Origin: Comamonadaceae bacterium
GTDB taxonomy: Bacteria; Pseudomonadota; Gammaproteobacteria; Burkholderiales; Burkholderiaceae_C
Length of the DNA: 64,000 nucleotides
Direction: 5' to 3'
Assembly: GCA_027486755.1 (NCBI GenBank)
Contig: JAIXOM010000041.1
Coordinates: forward strand, 1 to 64,000
Made by a program: the position numbers and the translations under genes. Under the pieces are notes generated by a model that did not search any database, had not been told where the DNA came from, and was given only the letters and a program-made list of their open reading frames with translations. Numbering within the stretch: the first letter of the stretch is position 1; every line of letters begins with the position of its first letter. Of the stretch, positions 53,883-64,000 are shown in pieces.

Positions 53883-55232
53883 TCAGGAACTTCGCTTGAC
53901 GGGCAGCAGCCAGGTCAGCCAGGCGCAGACAGCGAGCATGAGCGCCGAGCCGATGAGGGCGTAGAGCAGACCGCCCCACTGGTAGAGCAAGCCCGACAGC
54001 AAAGTGCCTGAAAAACGGCCCAGCGCATTGGCCGCGTAATAAAAGCCCACATCCTCAGCGGCCTTCTCACTACCGGCATAGGCCAAGATGAGGTAGGAAT
54101 GCACCGAAGAATTGACCGCAAAAGCAAAACCAAACAAGACCAGGCCGCCCACCACCACGGCGGTGGCTGGGCCCCAGTGCAGGCTCAGGGCCAAGGCCAT
54201 GGCCGCTGGCACCACCGCCAGCGCCGCAGACCAGGCCCTGGCAGCCGGCACCTCGGTGCTCAGGCCGTCGGCGCTGCGTTTGACCCAGCGCGGCGCCAAA
54301 GCTTGCACCAGGCCATAGCCTATGGTCCAGGCGGCCAGGAAGGAGCCCACCATGGTGAAGGTCCAGCCGGCGGCATACAAAAAGACGGGCAGGCTCACCA
54401 CAAACCACACATCGCGCGCGCCGAAGAGCACAACCCGAGCGGCAGCCAGGGTGTTGATGCCCGGGTCTTTGGCAAACAGTTCACGCGCCGAGCGCGAGGC
54501 ACGGGCCTTGCCCATCAGGCGCGGCAGGCTCAGCAACACGCCCGCCAGCACCAGCGAGAGCAATGCCGCCATGGCCCACAGCGCGCCCTGAAATCCCAAG
54601 GTCTGCAAAAGCAGACCGCCCAGGAAAAAACCCAGACCCTTCATGGCGTTCTTGCTGCCGGTGAACCAAGCCACCCATTTGAAAAGCTGGCCACTGCCCT
54701 GCTCCTGAGCGGCCGCCTGGGTGAGCTTGATGGCCGACTTGCTGGCGGTTTTGGTCAGGTCTTTGGCAACGCCGCATACGCCCTGGGCCAGCACCACCCA
54801 AGCCACTGACATGGCCGCGCTCCATTCAGGCTGCAAAGCCGAGAGCACCATAAAGCCGACGATCTGTGTGCTCAGACCCACCACCAGCATGCGGGTCACG
54901 CCATGGCGGGCGGCGAGCCAGCCGCCCAGCAGATTGGCCACAATGCCGGCCGCCTCATAGAGCAAGAACAAAAACGCCAGCGTGATGGCCGAATATCCCA
55001 GCTTATAAAAGTGCAGCAGCACCAGCATGCGCAAGGCGCCATCGGTCAGGGTAAAGCCCCAGTAGGCCGATGTGACGATGGCGTAATGACGAACTGCAGA
55101 CTGCATCAAAAGGGATCGCGCAAGGAGCTTGCGAGCTCGCGCTGAGCTTGCATCAAAGGCCGGCCCGCTCCAGGTGGCAGGCCAGATCGACCATGCGACA
55201 GGCATAGCCCATCTCATTGTCGTACCAAGCAT
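53883..55232 (-). CDS. arsJ: Organoarsenical efflux MFS transporter ArsJ-like (start probably internal to the ORF)
   Basis: [64 protein letters not shown]; next to GAPDH and ArsS. Confidence 0.88.
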   Translation of the reverse strand: MLGTTMRWAMPVAWSIWPATWSGPAFDASSARARKLLARSLLMQSAVRHYAIVTSAYWGFTLTDGALRMLVLLHFYKLGYSAITLAFLFLLYEAAGIVANLLGGWLAARHGVTRMLVVGLSTQIVGFMVLSALQPEWSAAMSVAWVVLAQGVCGVAKDLTKTASKSAIKLTQAAAQEQGSGQLFKWVAWFTGSKNAMKGLGFFLGGLLLQTLGFQGALWAMAALLSLVLAGVLLSLPRLMGKARASRSARELFAKDPGINTLAAARVVLFGARDVWFVVSLPVFLYAAGWTFTMVGSFLAAWTIGYGLVQALAPRWVKRSADGLSTEVPAARAWSAALAVVPAAMALALSLHWGPATAVVVGGLVLFGFAFAVNSSVHSYLILAYAGSEKAAEDVGFYYAANALGRFSGTLLSGLLYQWGGLLYALIGSALMLAVCAWLTWLLPVKRSS

Positions 55233-56196
55233 AGACCTTGAGCAGCGTGCCGTCGGTCACCAAGGTCGAGGGCGCGTCGACGATGGCGCTGCGCGTATCG
55301 CGTGCATAGTCGGCGCTGACCAGGGGCCGCTCCTCAAACCCAAGAATGCCGGCCAAGGCACCGGCGGCGGCCTGCTTGAACAGGGCATTGACCTCCTCGG
55401 CGGTGGTCGGGCGCTGCAGCTCAAACACGCAATCGGTCAGCGAGGCGTTGAGCACGGGCGCGCGAACCGCGTGACCGTTGAGCTTGCCTTTGAGCTCGGG
55501 GTAGATCAGCGCAATCGCGGTGGCGCTACCCGTGGTGGTGGGCGCCAGACTCATCATGGCGCTGCGAGCGCGGCGCAGGTCCTTGTGTGGCGCGTCGACC
55601 ACCACATTGGTATTGGTGGGATCATGGATGGTGGTGATCTGGCCATGCCGTATGCCCAGGTTTTCATGGACCACCTTGACCACCGGGGCCAGGCAGTTGG
55701 TGGTGCAGGAGGCGGCAGTGACGATACGGTCTTTAAGGGGGTCGTACTGGTGCTCATTGACGCCCATCACCACATTGAGCACGCCACCGGTCTTGACCGG
55801 CGCTGCCACGATGACACGTTTCGCCCCACGCTCCAAGTGGCCTGCGACGGTCTCGGGGCTCAGGAACTTGCCGGTGCATTCGAGCACCACATCCACCCCG
55901 AGTGCCGCCCAGTCGATCTCTGCGGGCTGCGCATGGCTGCTGAAGGACAGTTGGCGGTCGTCGATACGCACCATCGCATCGCCAACGGCGGCAATATCGG
56001 CGCGCCAGCGGCCCTGTACGCTGTCAAAGGCCAGCAGGTGGGCGCAGGCTGCCGCGCCACCCTTGATCTCGTTGAGGTGCACCACCTCCAGACGGTTGCC
56101 GGCGCGCGGATCGTCGGCCTGCCGCTCGGCCGCACCCAGGGCTGCGCGCAAGGCAAGGCGACCAATGCGGCCCATGCCGTTAATGCCCACTTTCAT
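55153..56196 (-). CDS. ArsJ-associated glyceraldehyde-3-phosphate dehydrogenase
   Basis: [21 protein letters not shown]...[40 protein letters not shown]...[15 protein letters not shown]. Confidence 0.93.
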   Translation of the reverse strand: MKVGINGMGRIGRLALRAALGAAERQADDPRAGNRLEVVHLNEIKGGAAACAHLLAFDSVQGRWRADIAAVGDAMVRIDDRQLSFSSHAQPAEIDWAALGVDVVLECTGKFLSPETVAGHLERGAKRVIVAAPVKTGGVLNVVMGVNEHQYDPLKDRIVTAASCTTNCLAPVVKVVHENLGIRHGQITTIHDPTNTNVVVDAPHKDLRRARSAMMSLAPTTTGSATAIALIYPELKGKLNGHAVRAPVLNASLTDCVFELQRPTTAEEVNALFKQAAAGALAGILGFEERPLVSADYARDTRSAIVDAPSTLVTDGTLLKVYAWYDNEMGYACRMVDLACHLERAGL

Positions 56197-56312
56197 GGCT
56201 CACACTTTCCAAACTGTTTTAAAACCCCTGAAGTGTCGGTGGATTTCACGACAGTGGCGTGAAGCCTCCCTGCGCGCCGATGCGGAGGGCCAACAAACCA
56301 GGATCAGGCCGC

Positions 56313-56483
56313 TTAGTAGGCGGGCTCAGCCTGGAAGCGCGGGTGCAAGGCTCTAGCAGATTTTCCGCCCGCGGCTCGCCGGCTCAAGCTGCGCGACGGC
56401 CCCAAGGGCCGCGGAGTCCGACTTGGCCCATCCAGCGCATCCTGCTTGGGAAGTACCTGTTGTTTGCCTGGAAAGTTGAGCAT
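56313..56483 (-). CDS. Candidate 56-aa small ORF between arsS and GAPDH
   Basis: CAACAGGAGATCCATC-ATG with SD AGGAG; MLNFPGKQQVLPKQDALDGPSRTPRPLGPSRSLSRRAAGGKSARALHPRFQAEPAY*; below the ORF-track cutoff. Confidence 0.4.
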   Translation of the reverse strand: MLNFPGKQQVLPKQDALDGPSRTPRPLGPSRSLSRRAAGGKSARALHPRFQAEPAY

Positions 56484-56630
56484 GATGGATCTCCTGTTGA
56501 GGGGATCATCAGCCTGTAGCCTTGTTCAGACCGTCGGACGACAGGCCCGCAGGGCGTCAGCCCACACCGACAGACCAGCCCTATCAGGCTCCAGGTAGCT
56601 GACTGCGCAACAAGTCGCAGCGCCCGAATC

Positions 56631-57593
56631 TCAGACCAAAGCGCCGCCGCATGAAGAACCCTGCCCTGCGGTACAGCCATAGCAGTGGTCGGCCACGGCG
56701 ATGGGCTGATGATCCAGACTGGCTGCGAGCAGCTCGCGCAAATGCACGCGCCCTTTACCCTGAGCATCCAAGCCCAGGCCCAGCATCTGGTTGAAGTCGC
56801 AGTCGTACAGATACCCTTGCCAATCCACAGAAACGGTCGAGCGGCACATCACCCCGGCCAGATTTTCAGGCCGGTGGGCGCTGCGCAGCAGCGCCATGTA
56901 ATCCGCAAACTGCCCCTTGGAGACCAAGGTACTGCCAAAGCGCTGGATAGGCATATTGGCCAGTGTGAACAGCTGATTGAAACGCACCCCAAAGTTGGTC
57001 ATGAGCAAACGCTGGTAATCGGCCTGAAGGGCTGCTTGCGGCGGCGGCAACACCGGGCTTTGCGGGTTGTAAACCAGATTGAGCACCAGACCAGAGTCGG
57101 GCAGGCCGTAGCCCAGCGCATTGAGGGCCTGCAGGGCGCGTATGCTTTTCTCAAACACACCCTGGCCGCGCTGCTGGTCCACGTTGTCCTGTGAATAACA
57201 GGGCAAGGAAGCGACCACTTCGACCCCGTGCTCGGCCAAAAAGCGCGCCAGACCTTCCTGGCCGGGCTCGAACAAGACCGACAGATTGCAGCGATCGATG
57301 ACGCGCACGCCACTGGAGCGCGCAGCGGCCACCAAATAGCGAAAATGCGCATTGAGCTCGGGCGCCCCACCCGTTAGATCCAGCGTGCCTACGCCGCTGG
57401 AGGCCATGGCCTGCAACACCAGATCGGCGGTGGCGCGATCCATCTGCTCGGTGCGATTGGGGCCGGCATTGACATGGCAATGCACACAGCTTTGGTTGCA
57501 CAAGTAGCCCAGGTTGACCTGCAGGGTCTCAAGCCGCAGCCGTCGCAGCGCAGGAAAATCGGTTTTTTTAAGCAGGTGCAAGGTGGCGTGCAT
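56631..57593 (-). CDS. arsS: Arsenosugar biosynthesis-type radical SAM protein ArsS
   Basis: LQVNLGYLCNQSCVHCHVNAGPNRTEQMDRAT...LDLTGGAPELNAHFRYLV...C-terminal HCYGCTAGQGSSCGGALV. Confidence 0.9.
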   Translation of the reverse strand: MHATLHLLKKTDFPALRRLRLETLQVNLGYLCNQSCVHCHVNAGPNRTEQMDRATADLVLQAMASSGVGTLDLTGGAPELNAHFRYLVAAARSSGVRVIDRCNLSVLFEPGQEGLARFLAEHGVEVVASLPCYSQDNVDQQRGQGVFEKSIRALQALNALGYGLPDSGLVLNLVYNPQSPVLPPPQAALQADYQRLLMTNFGVRFNQLFTLANMPIQRFGSTLVSKGQFADYMALLRSAHRPENLAGVMCRSTVSVDWQGYLYDCDFNQMLGLGLDAQGKGRVHLRELLAASLDHQPIAVADHCYGCTAGQGSSCGGALV

Positions 57594-57676
57594 GGGGGTG
57601 CTCCTTTAGCGGCACTGCAAAGCATAATCGAGCGCGTCCGGTCTTTCGCCTACCCTTCTGAGAATGTGGCAGATCG

Positions 57677-57702
57677 CATCATGGAGCCTCATCATGGAGC
57701 CT
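57677..57702 (+). repeat. 13-bp perfect tandem duplication (CATCATGGAGCCT x2) spanning the mtnP start codon
   Basis: catcatggagcct|catcatggagcct read directly. Confidence 0.97.
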
Positions 57703-58587
57703 ATTGAGATCGCCGTCATTGGCGGCAGTGGCCTGTACAGCATGCAAGGTTTGCAGCAAGTGCAGGAGGTGCGCGTGGACACGCCCTACGGCGCCACTTC
57801 CGATGCGATCGCCGTCGGCCGGCTCGGTGATGTTCCGGTGGCCTTTTTGGCCCGCCATGCCCGCGGGCACAAGCTGCTGCCCAGCGAGATCCCCTTCTTG
57901 GCCAATATCTGGGCGCTCAAATCCCTGGGTGTGCGCTACCTGCTGTCGGTCTCGGCGGTCGGCTCGCTCATCGAAGAGGCTGCGCCACTGGACCTCGTGC
58001 TTCCCGATCAATTCATCGACCACACCCGGGGACGGCCGCGCAGCTTTTTTGGCGCCGGCGTGGTGGCCCATGTTTCGCTGGCCGAACCCATCTGCCCGGC
58101 CTTGCATGGCCTGGCGGCCCGGGTAGCCCAATCGCACGGCTTCGGTCGCGGCCAGGTGCACCAAGGCGGCACCTACGTCTGCATCGACGGGCCGCAGTTC
58201 TCGACGCGGGCGGAAAGCCTGATGTACAAGCAATGGGGCGCGACGGTGATCGGCATGACCAACCTGCCCGAAGCACGCCTGGCCCGCGAGGCCGAGATGG
58301 CCTATGCCACTCTGGCCCTGGTGACCGACTACGACTGCTGGCGCGAGCGCACCGAGGCGGTGAGCGCTGACATGGCCATGGCCAACCTGATGGAAAACGC
58401 CGCCCAGGCCCAAGCCCTGGTCACCCGGGTGATAGAGCGGCTTGACCAGGAGCGACCCGACAGCGCCGCCCACACCGCCTTGAGCAGCGCGCTCATCACG
58501 CCCTTGCGCGACATGGATACAGCGCAGCGCCAACGCTTGGCCCCCTTGCTGGGGCGCCTGGCAGCGGGGCAAGATACAAACGCATAG
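57694..58587 (+). CDS. S-methyl-5'-thioinosine/thioadenosine phosphorylase (MTAP family)
   Basis: IAVIGGSGLYSMQGLQQVQEVRVDTPYGATSDAIAVGRLGDVPVAFLARHARGHKLLPSEIPFLANIWALKSLGV...CIDGPQFSTRAES. Confidence 0.93.
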   Translation: MEPIEIAVIGGSGLYSMQGLQQVQEVRVDTPYGATSDAIAVGRLGDVPVAFLARHARGHKLLPSEIPFLANIWALKSLGVRYLLSVSAVGSLIEEAAPLDLVLPDQFIDHTRGRPRSFFGAGVVAHVSLAEPICPALHGLAARVAQSHGFGRGQVHQGGTYVCIDGPQFSTRAESLMYKQWGATVIGMTNLPEARLAREAEMAYATLALVTDYDCWRERTEAVSADMAMANLMENAAQAQALVTRVIERLDQERPDSAAHTALSSALITPLRDMDTAQRQRLAPLLGRLAAGQDTNA

Positions 58588-58628
58588 CCGGAGCGCTCAA
58601 GCGCCAACAACATCAAGGGAGACCAAAA

Positions 58629-59681
58629 ATGAGCATCTGGGCAGTCGTCGAACACGGCCAAGCGCTACAAGCCATCGAGCGGGCGAGCCGCGAACCTCTA
58701 GGCAGCGAGGTGCTGCTCGACGTCACCCATGCGGGCGTCTGTCACTCAGACCTGCATTTTTGGAAAGGCTATTACGACATGGGCGGCGGCAAGTTGATGA
58801 AACTGGCTGAGCGCGGCGTCGTCTTGCCCAGAGCGCCCGGGCACGAGGTGGTCGGCCGCATCAGCAAGCTCGGGCCGCAGGCCCAAGGCCTGGAGCTCGG
58901 GCAGTTGTGCATCGTCTACCCCTGGCTGGGCTGTGGCCAGTGCGATGTCTGCCGCAGCGGCCAAGACAATTTGTGCATGAAGCCCAATGCCATCGGCGTC
59001 TTGCAAGACGGCGGCTTCGGCCAGCAGGTGAGCGTGCCACACCCCCGGTTTTTAGTCGATGTGGGCGCCATAGACCCGGCCTTTGCCGCCACCCTGGCTT
59101 GTTCAGGCATCACGGTTTACTCGGCGATCAAGAAAGTGATGCCCCTGCGGCCGGATGAACCGGTGGTGCTCTTTGGCGCCGGCGGCCTGGGCCTGGCCGC
59201 CATCTCCATGCTCAAGGCCATGGACCATCGGCAGATGGTCAGCGTCGACGCCAACCCCGCCAAGGCCGAGGCGGCCTTGCAGCTGGGGGCCAGCCATTTT
59301 GTCGACAGCTCCCAGCCCGATCTCATCGGCCGGATACAGGCGCTGACCCAGGGCCCGGTCAAAGCGGTCGTCGACTTTGTCAATCACAGCTCGACCGCTG
59401 CGGTCGGTCTGGAACTGCTGCAAAAAAATGGCAAATTGGTTTTGGTGGGTGTGGGCGGTGGCGAGATCGTCCTGTCCCTGGCCAGCATGATCTTTAGGCC
59501 ACGCACGGTCCAGGGATCGGTCACTGGCGCTCCGTCCGATCTGCGGGACGTGGTGGCGCTGGCCCAAAGCGGAAAGCTCAGGCCCATCCCGATTACCCGC
59601 ATGCCCAAGGCGCAGGCCAACCAGGCCCTGCACCTGATCGAGGAAGGCCGTGTCAGCGGTCGCATCGTGCTGGAGTCCTAA
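58629..59681 (+). CDS. Zinc-binding alcohol dehydrogenase family protein
   Basis: [24 protein letters not shown]...[12 protein letters not shown]...[15 protein letters not shown]. Confidence 0.92.
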   Translation: MSIWAVVEHGQALQAIERASREPLGSEVLLDVTHAGVCHSDLHFWKGYYDMGGGKLMKLAERGVVLPRAPGHEVVGRISKLGPQAQGLELGQLCIVYPWLGCGQCDVCRSGQDNLCMKPNAIGVLQDGGFGQQVSVPHPRFLVDVGAIDPAFAATLACSGITVYSAIKKVMPLRPDEPVVLFGAGGLGLAAISMLKAMDHRQMVSVDANPAKAEAALQLGASHFVDSSQPDLIGRIQALTQGPVKAVVDFVNHSSTAAVGLELLQKNGKLVLVGVGGGEIVLSLASMIFRPRTVQGSVTGAPSDLRDVVALAQSGKLRPIPITRMPKAQANQALHLIEEGRVSGRIVLES

Positions 59682-59696
59682 AAGCAGCCCGCCCAC

Positions 59697-59725
59697 AAAA
59701 AAAGCCGCCCGAAGGCGGCTTTTTT
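59697..59725. terminator. Bidirectional Rho-independent terminator between the Zn-ADH gene and phaB
   Basis: AAAAAAAGCCGCC-CGAA-GGCGGCTTTTTT between convergent genes. Confidence 0.93.
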
Positions 59726-59743
59726 AACGGGTGCGATAGCGCA

Positions 59744-60481
59744 TCAGCCCATGTGCAGGCCGCCGTTGACCGAGAAGTCCGCACCGGTGGCGTAACCGCC
59801 CTCTTCGCTGGCCAGCCAGGCCACGATGGAGGCGATTTCGCTGGGCTCGCCCAGGCGCTTGACTGGCACGGTGGCCACGATCTTGTCGAGCACGTCGGGC
59901 CGTATCGACTTGACCATATCGGTGCCGATATAGCCCGGGCTGACGGTGTTGACCGTCACGCCTTTGGTGGCCATCTCCTGCGCCAGCGCCATGGAAAAGC
60001 CGTGCATGCCAGCCTTGGCTGCCGAGTAGTTGGTTTGGCCAGCCTGGCCTTTTTCGCCGTTGACCGAGGAGATCTGGATGATGCGTCCCCAGCCCCGCTC
60101 GACCATATCGGGCACCACCTGTTTGGTCACGTTGAACATGGAGTTCAGGTTGGTGTCGATCACCGCATCCCAATCGTCGCGGGTCATCTTGACGAACATG
60201 CGGTCACGGGTGATGCCGGCGTTATTGACCAGGACATCAATCGGTCCGAACTCGGCCTTGGCCTTGCTGAAGGCATCGACCGTCGACTGCCAGTCGGCCA
60301 CGTTGCCCACCGAAGCGTGAAAGGAGTAGCCCAGGGCCTTTTGCTCGTCCAGCCACTTGTTGAAGTCGCGGGTCGGGCCGCAACCAGCGATCACCCTGAA
60401 GCCGTCCTTGGCCAGCCGCTGGCAGATCGCGGTACCTATGCCACCCATACCACCGGTCACGTAAGCTACTTTTTGCGTCAT
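59744..60481 (-). CDS. phaB: Acetoacetyl-CoA reductase
   Basis: [36 protein letters not shown]...[14 protein letters not shown]. Confidence 0.96.
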   Translation of the reverse strand: MTQKVAYVTGGMGGIGTAICQRLAKDGFRVIAGCGPTRDFNKWLDEQKALGYSFHASVGNVADWQSTVDAFSKAKAEFGPIDVLVNNAGITRDRMFVKMTRDDWDAVIDTNLNSMFNVTKQVVPDMVERGWGRIIQISSVNGEKGQAGQTNYSAAKAGMHGFSMALAQEMATKGVTVNTVSPGYIGTDMVKSIRPDVLDKIVATVPVKRLGEPSEIASIVAWLASEEGGYATGADFSVNGGLHMG

Positions 60482-60549
60482 ATTCATCTCCTTGATACAA
60501 AAAAACCGAAACCCATGGGCGCCGACGAATGCGCCCACGGGAAGACAAA

Positions 60550-61728
60550 TCAGCGCTCGAGCGCCAGCGACACGCCCATGCCGCCGCCTATGCACAATGC
60601 AGCCAGGCCCTTGCGCGCATCACGGCGCTGCATTTCGTGCAGCAAGGTCACCAGCACACGGCAGCCAGAGGCGCCGATGGGATGGCCGATGGCGATCGCG
60701 CCACCGTTGACATTGACCTTGGCCGGATCCAGGCCCAGGGCCTGATTGACTGCGCAGGCCTGCGCGGCGAACGCTTCGTTAAGCTCAAACAGGTCGACAT
60801 CGGCAGCCTGCCAGCCGGCGCGGGCCAGTGCCTTTTGGGAAGCAGGCACCGGGCCCATGCCCATGGTGGCCGGGTCCAGGCCCGAGGTGCCAAACGATGC
60901 GATGCGTGCCAGGGGCGTCAGACCCAGGCTGGCAGCCTTCTTGGCGCTCATGACCATCACCGCCGCTGCACCGTCGTTGATGCCCGAGGCATTGCCCGCG
61001 GTCACCGTACCGGCCTTGTCGAAGGCCGGGCGCAAACCGGCCAGGGCCAGGGCATCGGTCTTCTTGTTGATGTATTCGTCATCGGCGAAGACGATGGGGT
61101 CGCCCTTCTTCTGCGCGATCGAGAACGGCACGATCTCGTCCTTGAAGCGGCCAGCCAACTGAGCCGCAGCGGCCTTTTGCTGGCTGCCCAGCGCCAGCGC
61201 ATCTTGCATCTCGCGGGTGATGCCGTGGGCCTTGGCCACGTTTTCAGCGGTGATGCCCATGTGGTATTGGTTGTAGACGTCCCACAGCCCGTCAACGATC
61301 ATGGTGTCGACCATCTTCCAGTCGCCCATGCGCTGACCATCGCGCGACGCCGGCAGCAGATGGGGCGAAGCACTCATACTCTCTTGACCACCTGCAATCA
61401 CAATTTCACTGTCGCCCCAGGCCACCGCCTGCGCGGCCAGCATCACCGCCTTCAAACCCGAGCCGCAGACCGCGTTGATGGTCAGGCCGGGGACCTCCTT
61501 GGGCAGGCCGGCCTTCATCAGGGCCTGGCGAGCCGGGTTTTGGCCGCAGCCGGCAGCCAGCACCTGACCCATGATCACCTCGCCGACCTGCTCCGGCGCC
61601 ACGCCCGAGCGCGCCAGCAGCGCAGAAATCACGGCGGCGCCCAACTCAGTGGCTGGGGTCTTGGCCAAGGTGCCGCCGAAACGGCCAACGGCAGTACGGG
61701 CTGCCGCAACGATAACGATGTCTTGCAT
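60550..61728 (-). CDS. phaA: Acetyl-CoA C-acetyltransferase (beta-ketothiolase)
   Basis: [38 protein letters not shown]...[16 protein letters not shown]...[25 protein letters not shown]. Confidence 0.96.
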   Translation of the reverse strand: MQDIVIVAAARTAVGRFGGTLAKTPATELGAAVISALLARSGVAPEQVGEVIMGQVLAAGCGQNPARQALMKAGLPKEVPGLTINAVCGSGLKAVMLAAQAVAWGDSEIVIAGGQESMSASPHLLPASRDGQRMGDWKMVDTMIVDGLWDVYNQYHMGITAENVAKAHGITREMQDALALGSQQKAAAAQLAGRFKDEIVPFSIAQKKGDPIVFADDEYINKKTDALALAGLRPAFDKAGTVTAGNASGINDGAAAVMVMSAKKAASLGLTPLARIASFGTSGLDPATMGMGPVPASQKALARAGWQAADVDLFELNEAFAAQACAVNQALGLDPAKVNVNGGAIAIGHPIGASGCRVLVTLLHEMQRRDARKGLAALCIGGGMGVSLALER

Positions 61729-61813
61729 GGATGTCCTCAGTAGCTTGGGTAAGAAACAATTTTGCTTGCAATGCCGTCAGTGCGGCTGGGTGGAGAACAC
61801 GGCCTCAGCCCGA

Positions 61814-63544
61814 TCAGGCCTTGGCCTTGACATAACGGCCCGGGGCTGCTTCTATGACCTTGTACTTGCGGCTGCCGTAGCTCTTGGGCGCGGCAATCAG
61901 CTTGCCGGCCTGACCCTTGAGCCATGCGCTCCAGTCGGTCCACCAGGATCCTGGATGCTCCTGGGCCGACTTGAGCCAATCGTCCATGGAAGTGGGCAAC
62001 TTGTCGTTGGTCCAATAGCAACGCTTGTTTTTGGCCGGCGGATTGATCACGCCGGCAATGTGGCCCGAGGCACCCATCACAAAACGCTTCTTGCCGCTGA
62101 GCAACTGGGTGCTGGCATAAGCGCCACCCACGGGCACGATATGGTCCTCGCGCGAGCCATAAATGTAGGCCGGAATGTCGATCTTGCGCAAATCGATCTT
62201 CTGGCCGCAGACGGTCACCTTGCCCGGCTTGGCCAGATTGTTCTCGTGATAGGTGTTGCGCAGGTACCAGGCATAAAACGGCCCCGGCAGATTGGTCGAG
62301 TCGCTGTTCCAGTACAACAGGTCAAAGGCCGGCGGCTTCTCACCCTTGAGGTAGTTCTCGACCACATAGTTCCAGACCAAGTCATTGGGCCTGAGGAAGC
62401 TGAAGGTCGAGGCCAAGTCCTGACCGCGCAGCATGCCATGCTGGCCCATCTGCGTCTCGCGCAGGCGCACGGCGTTCTCGTCGATGAACACATCGAGCAC
62501 GCCGGTGTCCCGGAAGTCGAGCAAGGCGGTCAGGAAGGTGACGCTGCTGACTGCTTTGTCGCCACGACCGGCCAGCACGGCCAGGGCGGTGCCCAAAATA
62601 GTGCCACCAACGCAAAAGCCCAGGGTATTGATGGTGGGCGCACCCGAAATCTCCCGCACCACATGGATGGCCTGGATCGCCGCCTGCTCAATGTAGTCGT
62701 CCCAGGTTTTGTCGTGCATGGACTCATCCGGGTTGCGCCAACTCACCACAAAAGTGCGATGGCCCTGCGCGACCAGGTAACGGATGAGCGAGTTATCGGG
62801 CTGAAGGTCCAGGATGTAGTATTTGTTGATGCACGGCGGCACCAGCAGGAAGGGCTTTTCATAGACCTTGGCCGTCAGCGGCTTGTACTCGAGCAATTGG
62901 AAAAATTCATTCTCGAACACCACCGCGCCCTCGGTGGTGGCCACATTGCGACCGACCTCAAACACGCTCTCGTCGGTCATCGACAGGTGGCCCTGCTTGA
63001 TGTCGCCCATCAGGTTGTGCAGGCCCTGGGTCAGACTCTGGCCCTGGGTGTCGAGTGCCCTTTTCTGGGCGTCGGCGTTGAGCGCCAGGAAGTTGCTCGG
63101 CGCCGACGCCGCCAGCCATTGCTCGACCGCAAAGCGGACCCGGGCGCGGGTCTTGTCATCGCCTTCAACAGCCTGGGCCAGGGCCGACAGTGCCTTGGCA
63201 TTGAGCAGATAGGTGGCAGCCGCGAAATGCGACAAGGGATTGGCGTTCCAGGCCTCCGATGCGAAGCGGCGGTCAGTCACCGGCGCGGCCTTGGCACCCA
63301 GGGTGAGCGTGGCGTTCCAGAGCGCACTGGCCTCATGCACATAGTCCTGCTGAATTTCCAGCAGCTTGGCCGGATCGATATGGACCCCAGCCATGGCCTG
63401 CGCGTTGGGCACGGTCTGCGCGAGCAAGCTGGGGGCCACCGGCACCTGACCGGGCAAAAAAGCCGCCATGGCTTTTTCGAAACTGCCTTGCAGGTTTTTT
63501 TGGAGCTGCTGGGCCGCTTGCATCCAGCCTGGGTCTGCATTCAT
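61814..63544 (-). CDS. phaC: Class I poly(3-hydroxyalkanoate) synthase
   Basis: INKYYILDLQPDNSLIRYLVAQGHRTFVVSWRNPD...TLGFCVGGTILGTALAVLAGRG. Confidence 0.97.
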   Translation of the reverse strand: MNADPGWMQAAQQLQKNLQGSFEKAMAAFLPGQVPVAPSLLAQTVPNAQAMAGVHIDPAKLLEIQQDYVHEASALWNATLTLGAKAAPVTDRRFASEAWNANPLSHFAAATYLLNAKALSALAQAVEGDDKTRARVRFAVEQWLAASAPSNFLALNADAQKRALDTQGQSLTQGLHNLMGDIKQGHLSMTDESVFEVGRNVATTEGAVVFENEFFQLLEYKPLTAKVYEKPFLLVPPCINKYYILDLQPDNSLIRYLVAQGHRTFVVSWRNPDESMHDKTWDDYIEQAAIQAIHVVREISGAPTINTLGFCVGGTILGTALAVLAGRGDKAVSSVTFLTALLDFRDTGVLDVFIDENAVRLRETQMGQHGMLRGQDLASTFSFLRPNDLVWNYVVENYLKGEKPPAFDLLYWNSDSTNLPGPFYAWYLRNTYHENNLAKPGKVTVCGQKIDLRKIDIPAYIYGSREDHIVPVGGAYASTQLLSGKKRFVMGASGHIAGVINPPAKNKRCYWTNDKLPTSMDDWLKSAQEHPGSWWTDWSAWLKGQAGKLIAAPKSYGSRKYKVIEAAPGRYVKAKA

Positions 63545-63698
63545 GAGTCTTGACTCCTCAAGGGAAATTCTAGGTACGGGCTTTATCGCCAGCGCAGCTC
63601 AGCCGCATAAAAGCTGCGAAGATTATCAACGTGCGCCATTGCGACATCCTGACTGAATTTGGGCAGTTGCCCCTAATTTGCCGCGGAGCCATCTCCCC

Positions 63699-64000
63699 AT
63701 GTATCTGACTGTTATTGCTTGGCTTTATGTGGTACTGATGATGAGCGCCGCCGAAGCAGCAAGCCCGCAAGGCACCGTGCTCGGCGCCATCACCACCTTC
63801 ATCCTGTACGGCCTGCTGCCCCTGAGCATCCTCATCTACATCATGGGCACACCCGCTCGCAGGCGCGCGCGCAAGGCCGAGGAGGCCCGGCAAGCGCAGC
63901 TGGCCCAGGCCGAAGGCTCAGACCAGCCAGATGCAGGCGGCCATGCGTCCGCCGGTCTCACCGGGCAGGGCACCGGGCCGGGCACTGCTGCGACGGTGCG
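63699..64000 (+). CDS. Small membrane protein, hypothetical (runs off the window)
   Basis: MYLTVIAWLYVVLMMSAAEAASPQGTVLGAITTFILYGLLPLSILIYIMGTPARRRARKAEEARQAQ...; open to the window end. Confidence 0.65.
   Translation, partial: MYLTVIAWLYVVLMMSAAEAASPQGTVLGAITTFILYGLLPLSILIYIMGTPARRRARKAEEARQAQLAQAEGSDQPDAGGHASAGLTGQGTGPGTAATV

Noticed and set aside
61571-63553. 660-aa plus-strand ORF
   Set aside because: Antisense of phaC and the phaA 5' end.

Overview
This is a high-GC chromosomal window from a betaproteobacterium, probably Burkholderiales/Comamonadaceae-like judging by gene content and order. It is densely coding and mostly housekeeping. In order it holds: nuoA-F (3' end of nuoF off the edge), tRNA-Leu(GAG), secG, tpiA, pnp, rpsO, tsaD, cobA, rnhA, a LysM lytic transglycosylase, recR-ybaB-dnaX followed by the SRP RNA gene (ffs), a two-subunit TAT-exported molybdenum hydroxylase, an AddAB-like pair, trxA, rho, rpmE2, a phosphate/polyphosphate supercluster (pstSCAB-phoU-phoB-phoR, ppx, an unnamed gene, sixA, ppk1, olsB-like), an arsenic cluster (arsS, ArsJ-associated GAPDH, arsJ), mtnP and phaC-phaA-phaB. 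Many long plus-strand ORFs in the supplied track are antisense artefacts of high GC. The most interesting observations are: (i) an uncharacterised protein between ppx and sixA with a histone-H1-like Ala/Lys/Pro tail and a ribbon-helix-helix-like C-terminus, whose start is preceded by a perfect 12-3-12 palindrome; (ii) Pho-box-like half-sites in exact 11-bp register upstream of pstS, ppx and the olsB-like operon; (iii) two small ORFs, one coupled to olsB and one between arsS and GAPDH; (iv) a 13-bp tandem duplication that duplicates the mtnP start codon. No CRISPR array, prophage or transposase was found. All homology calls come from reading the sequence; no search was run.
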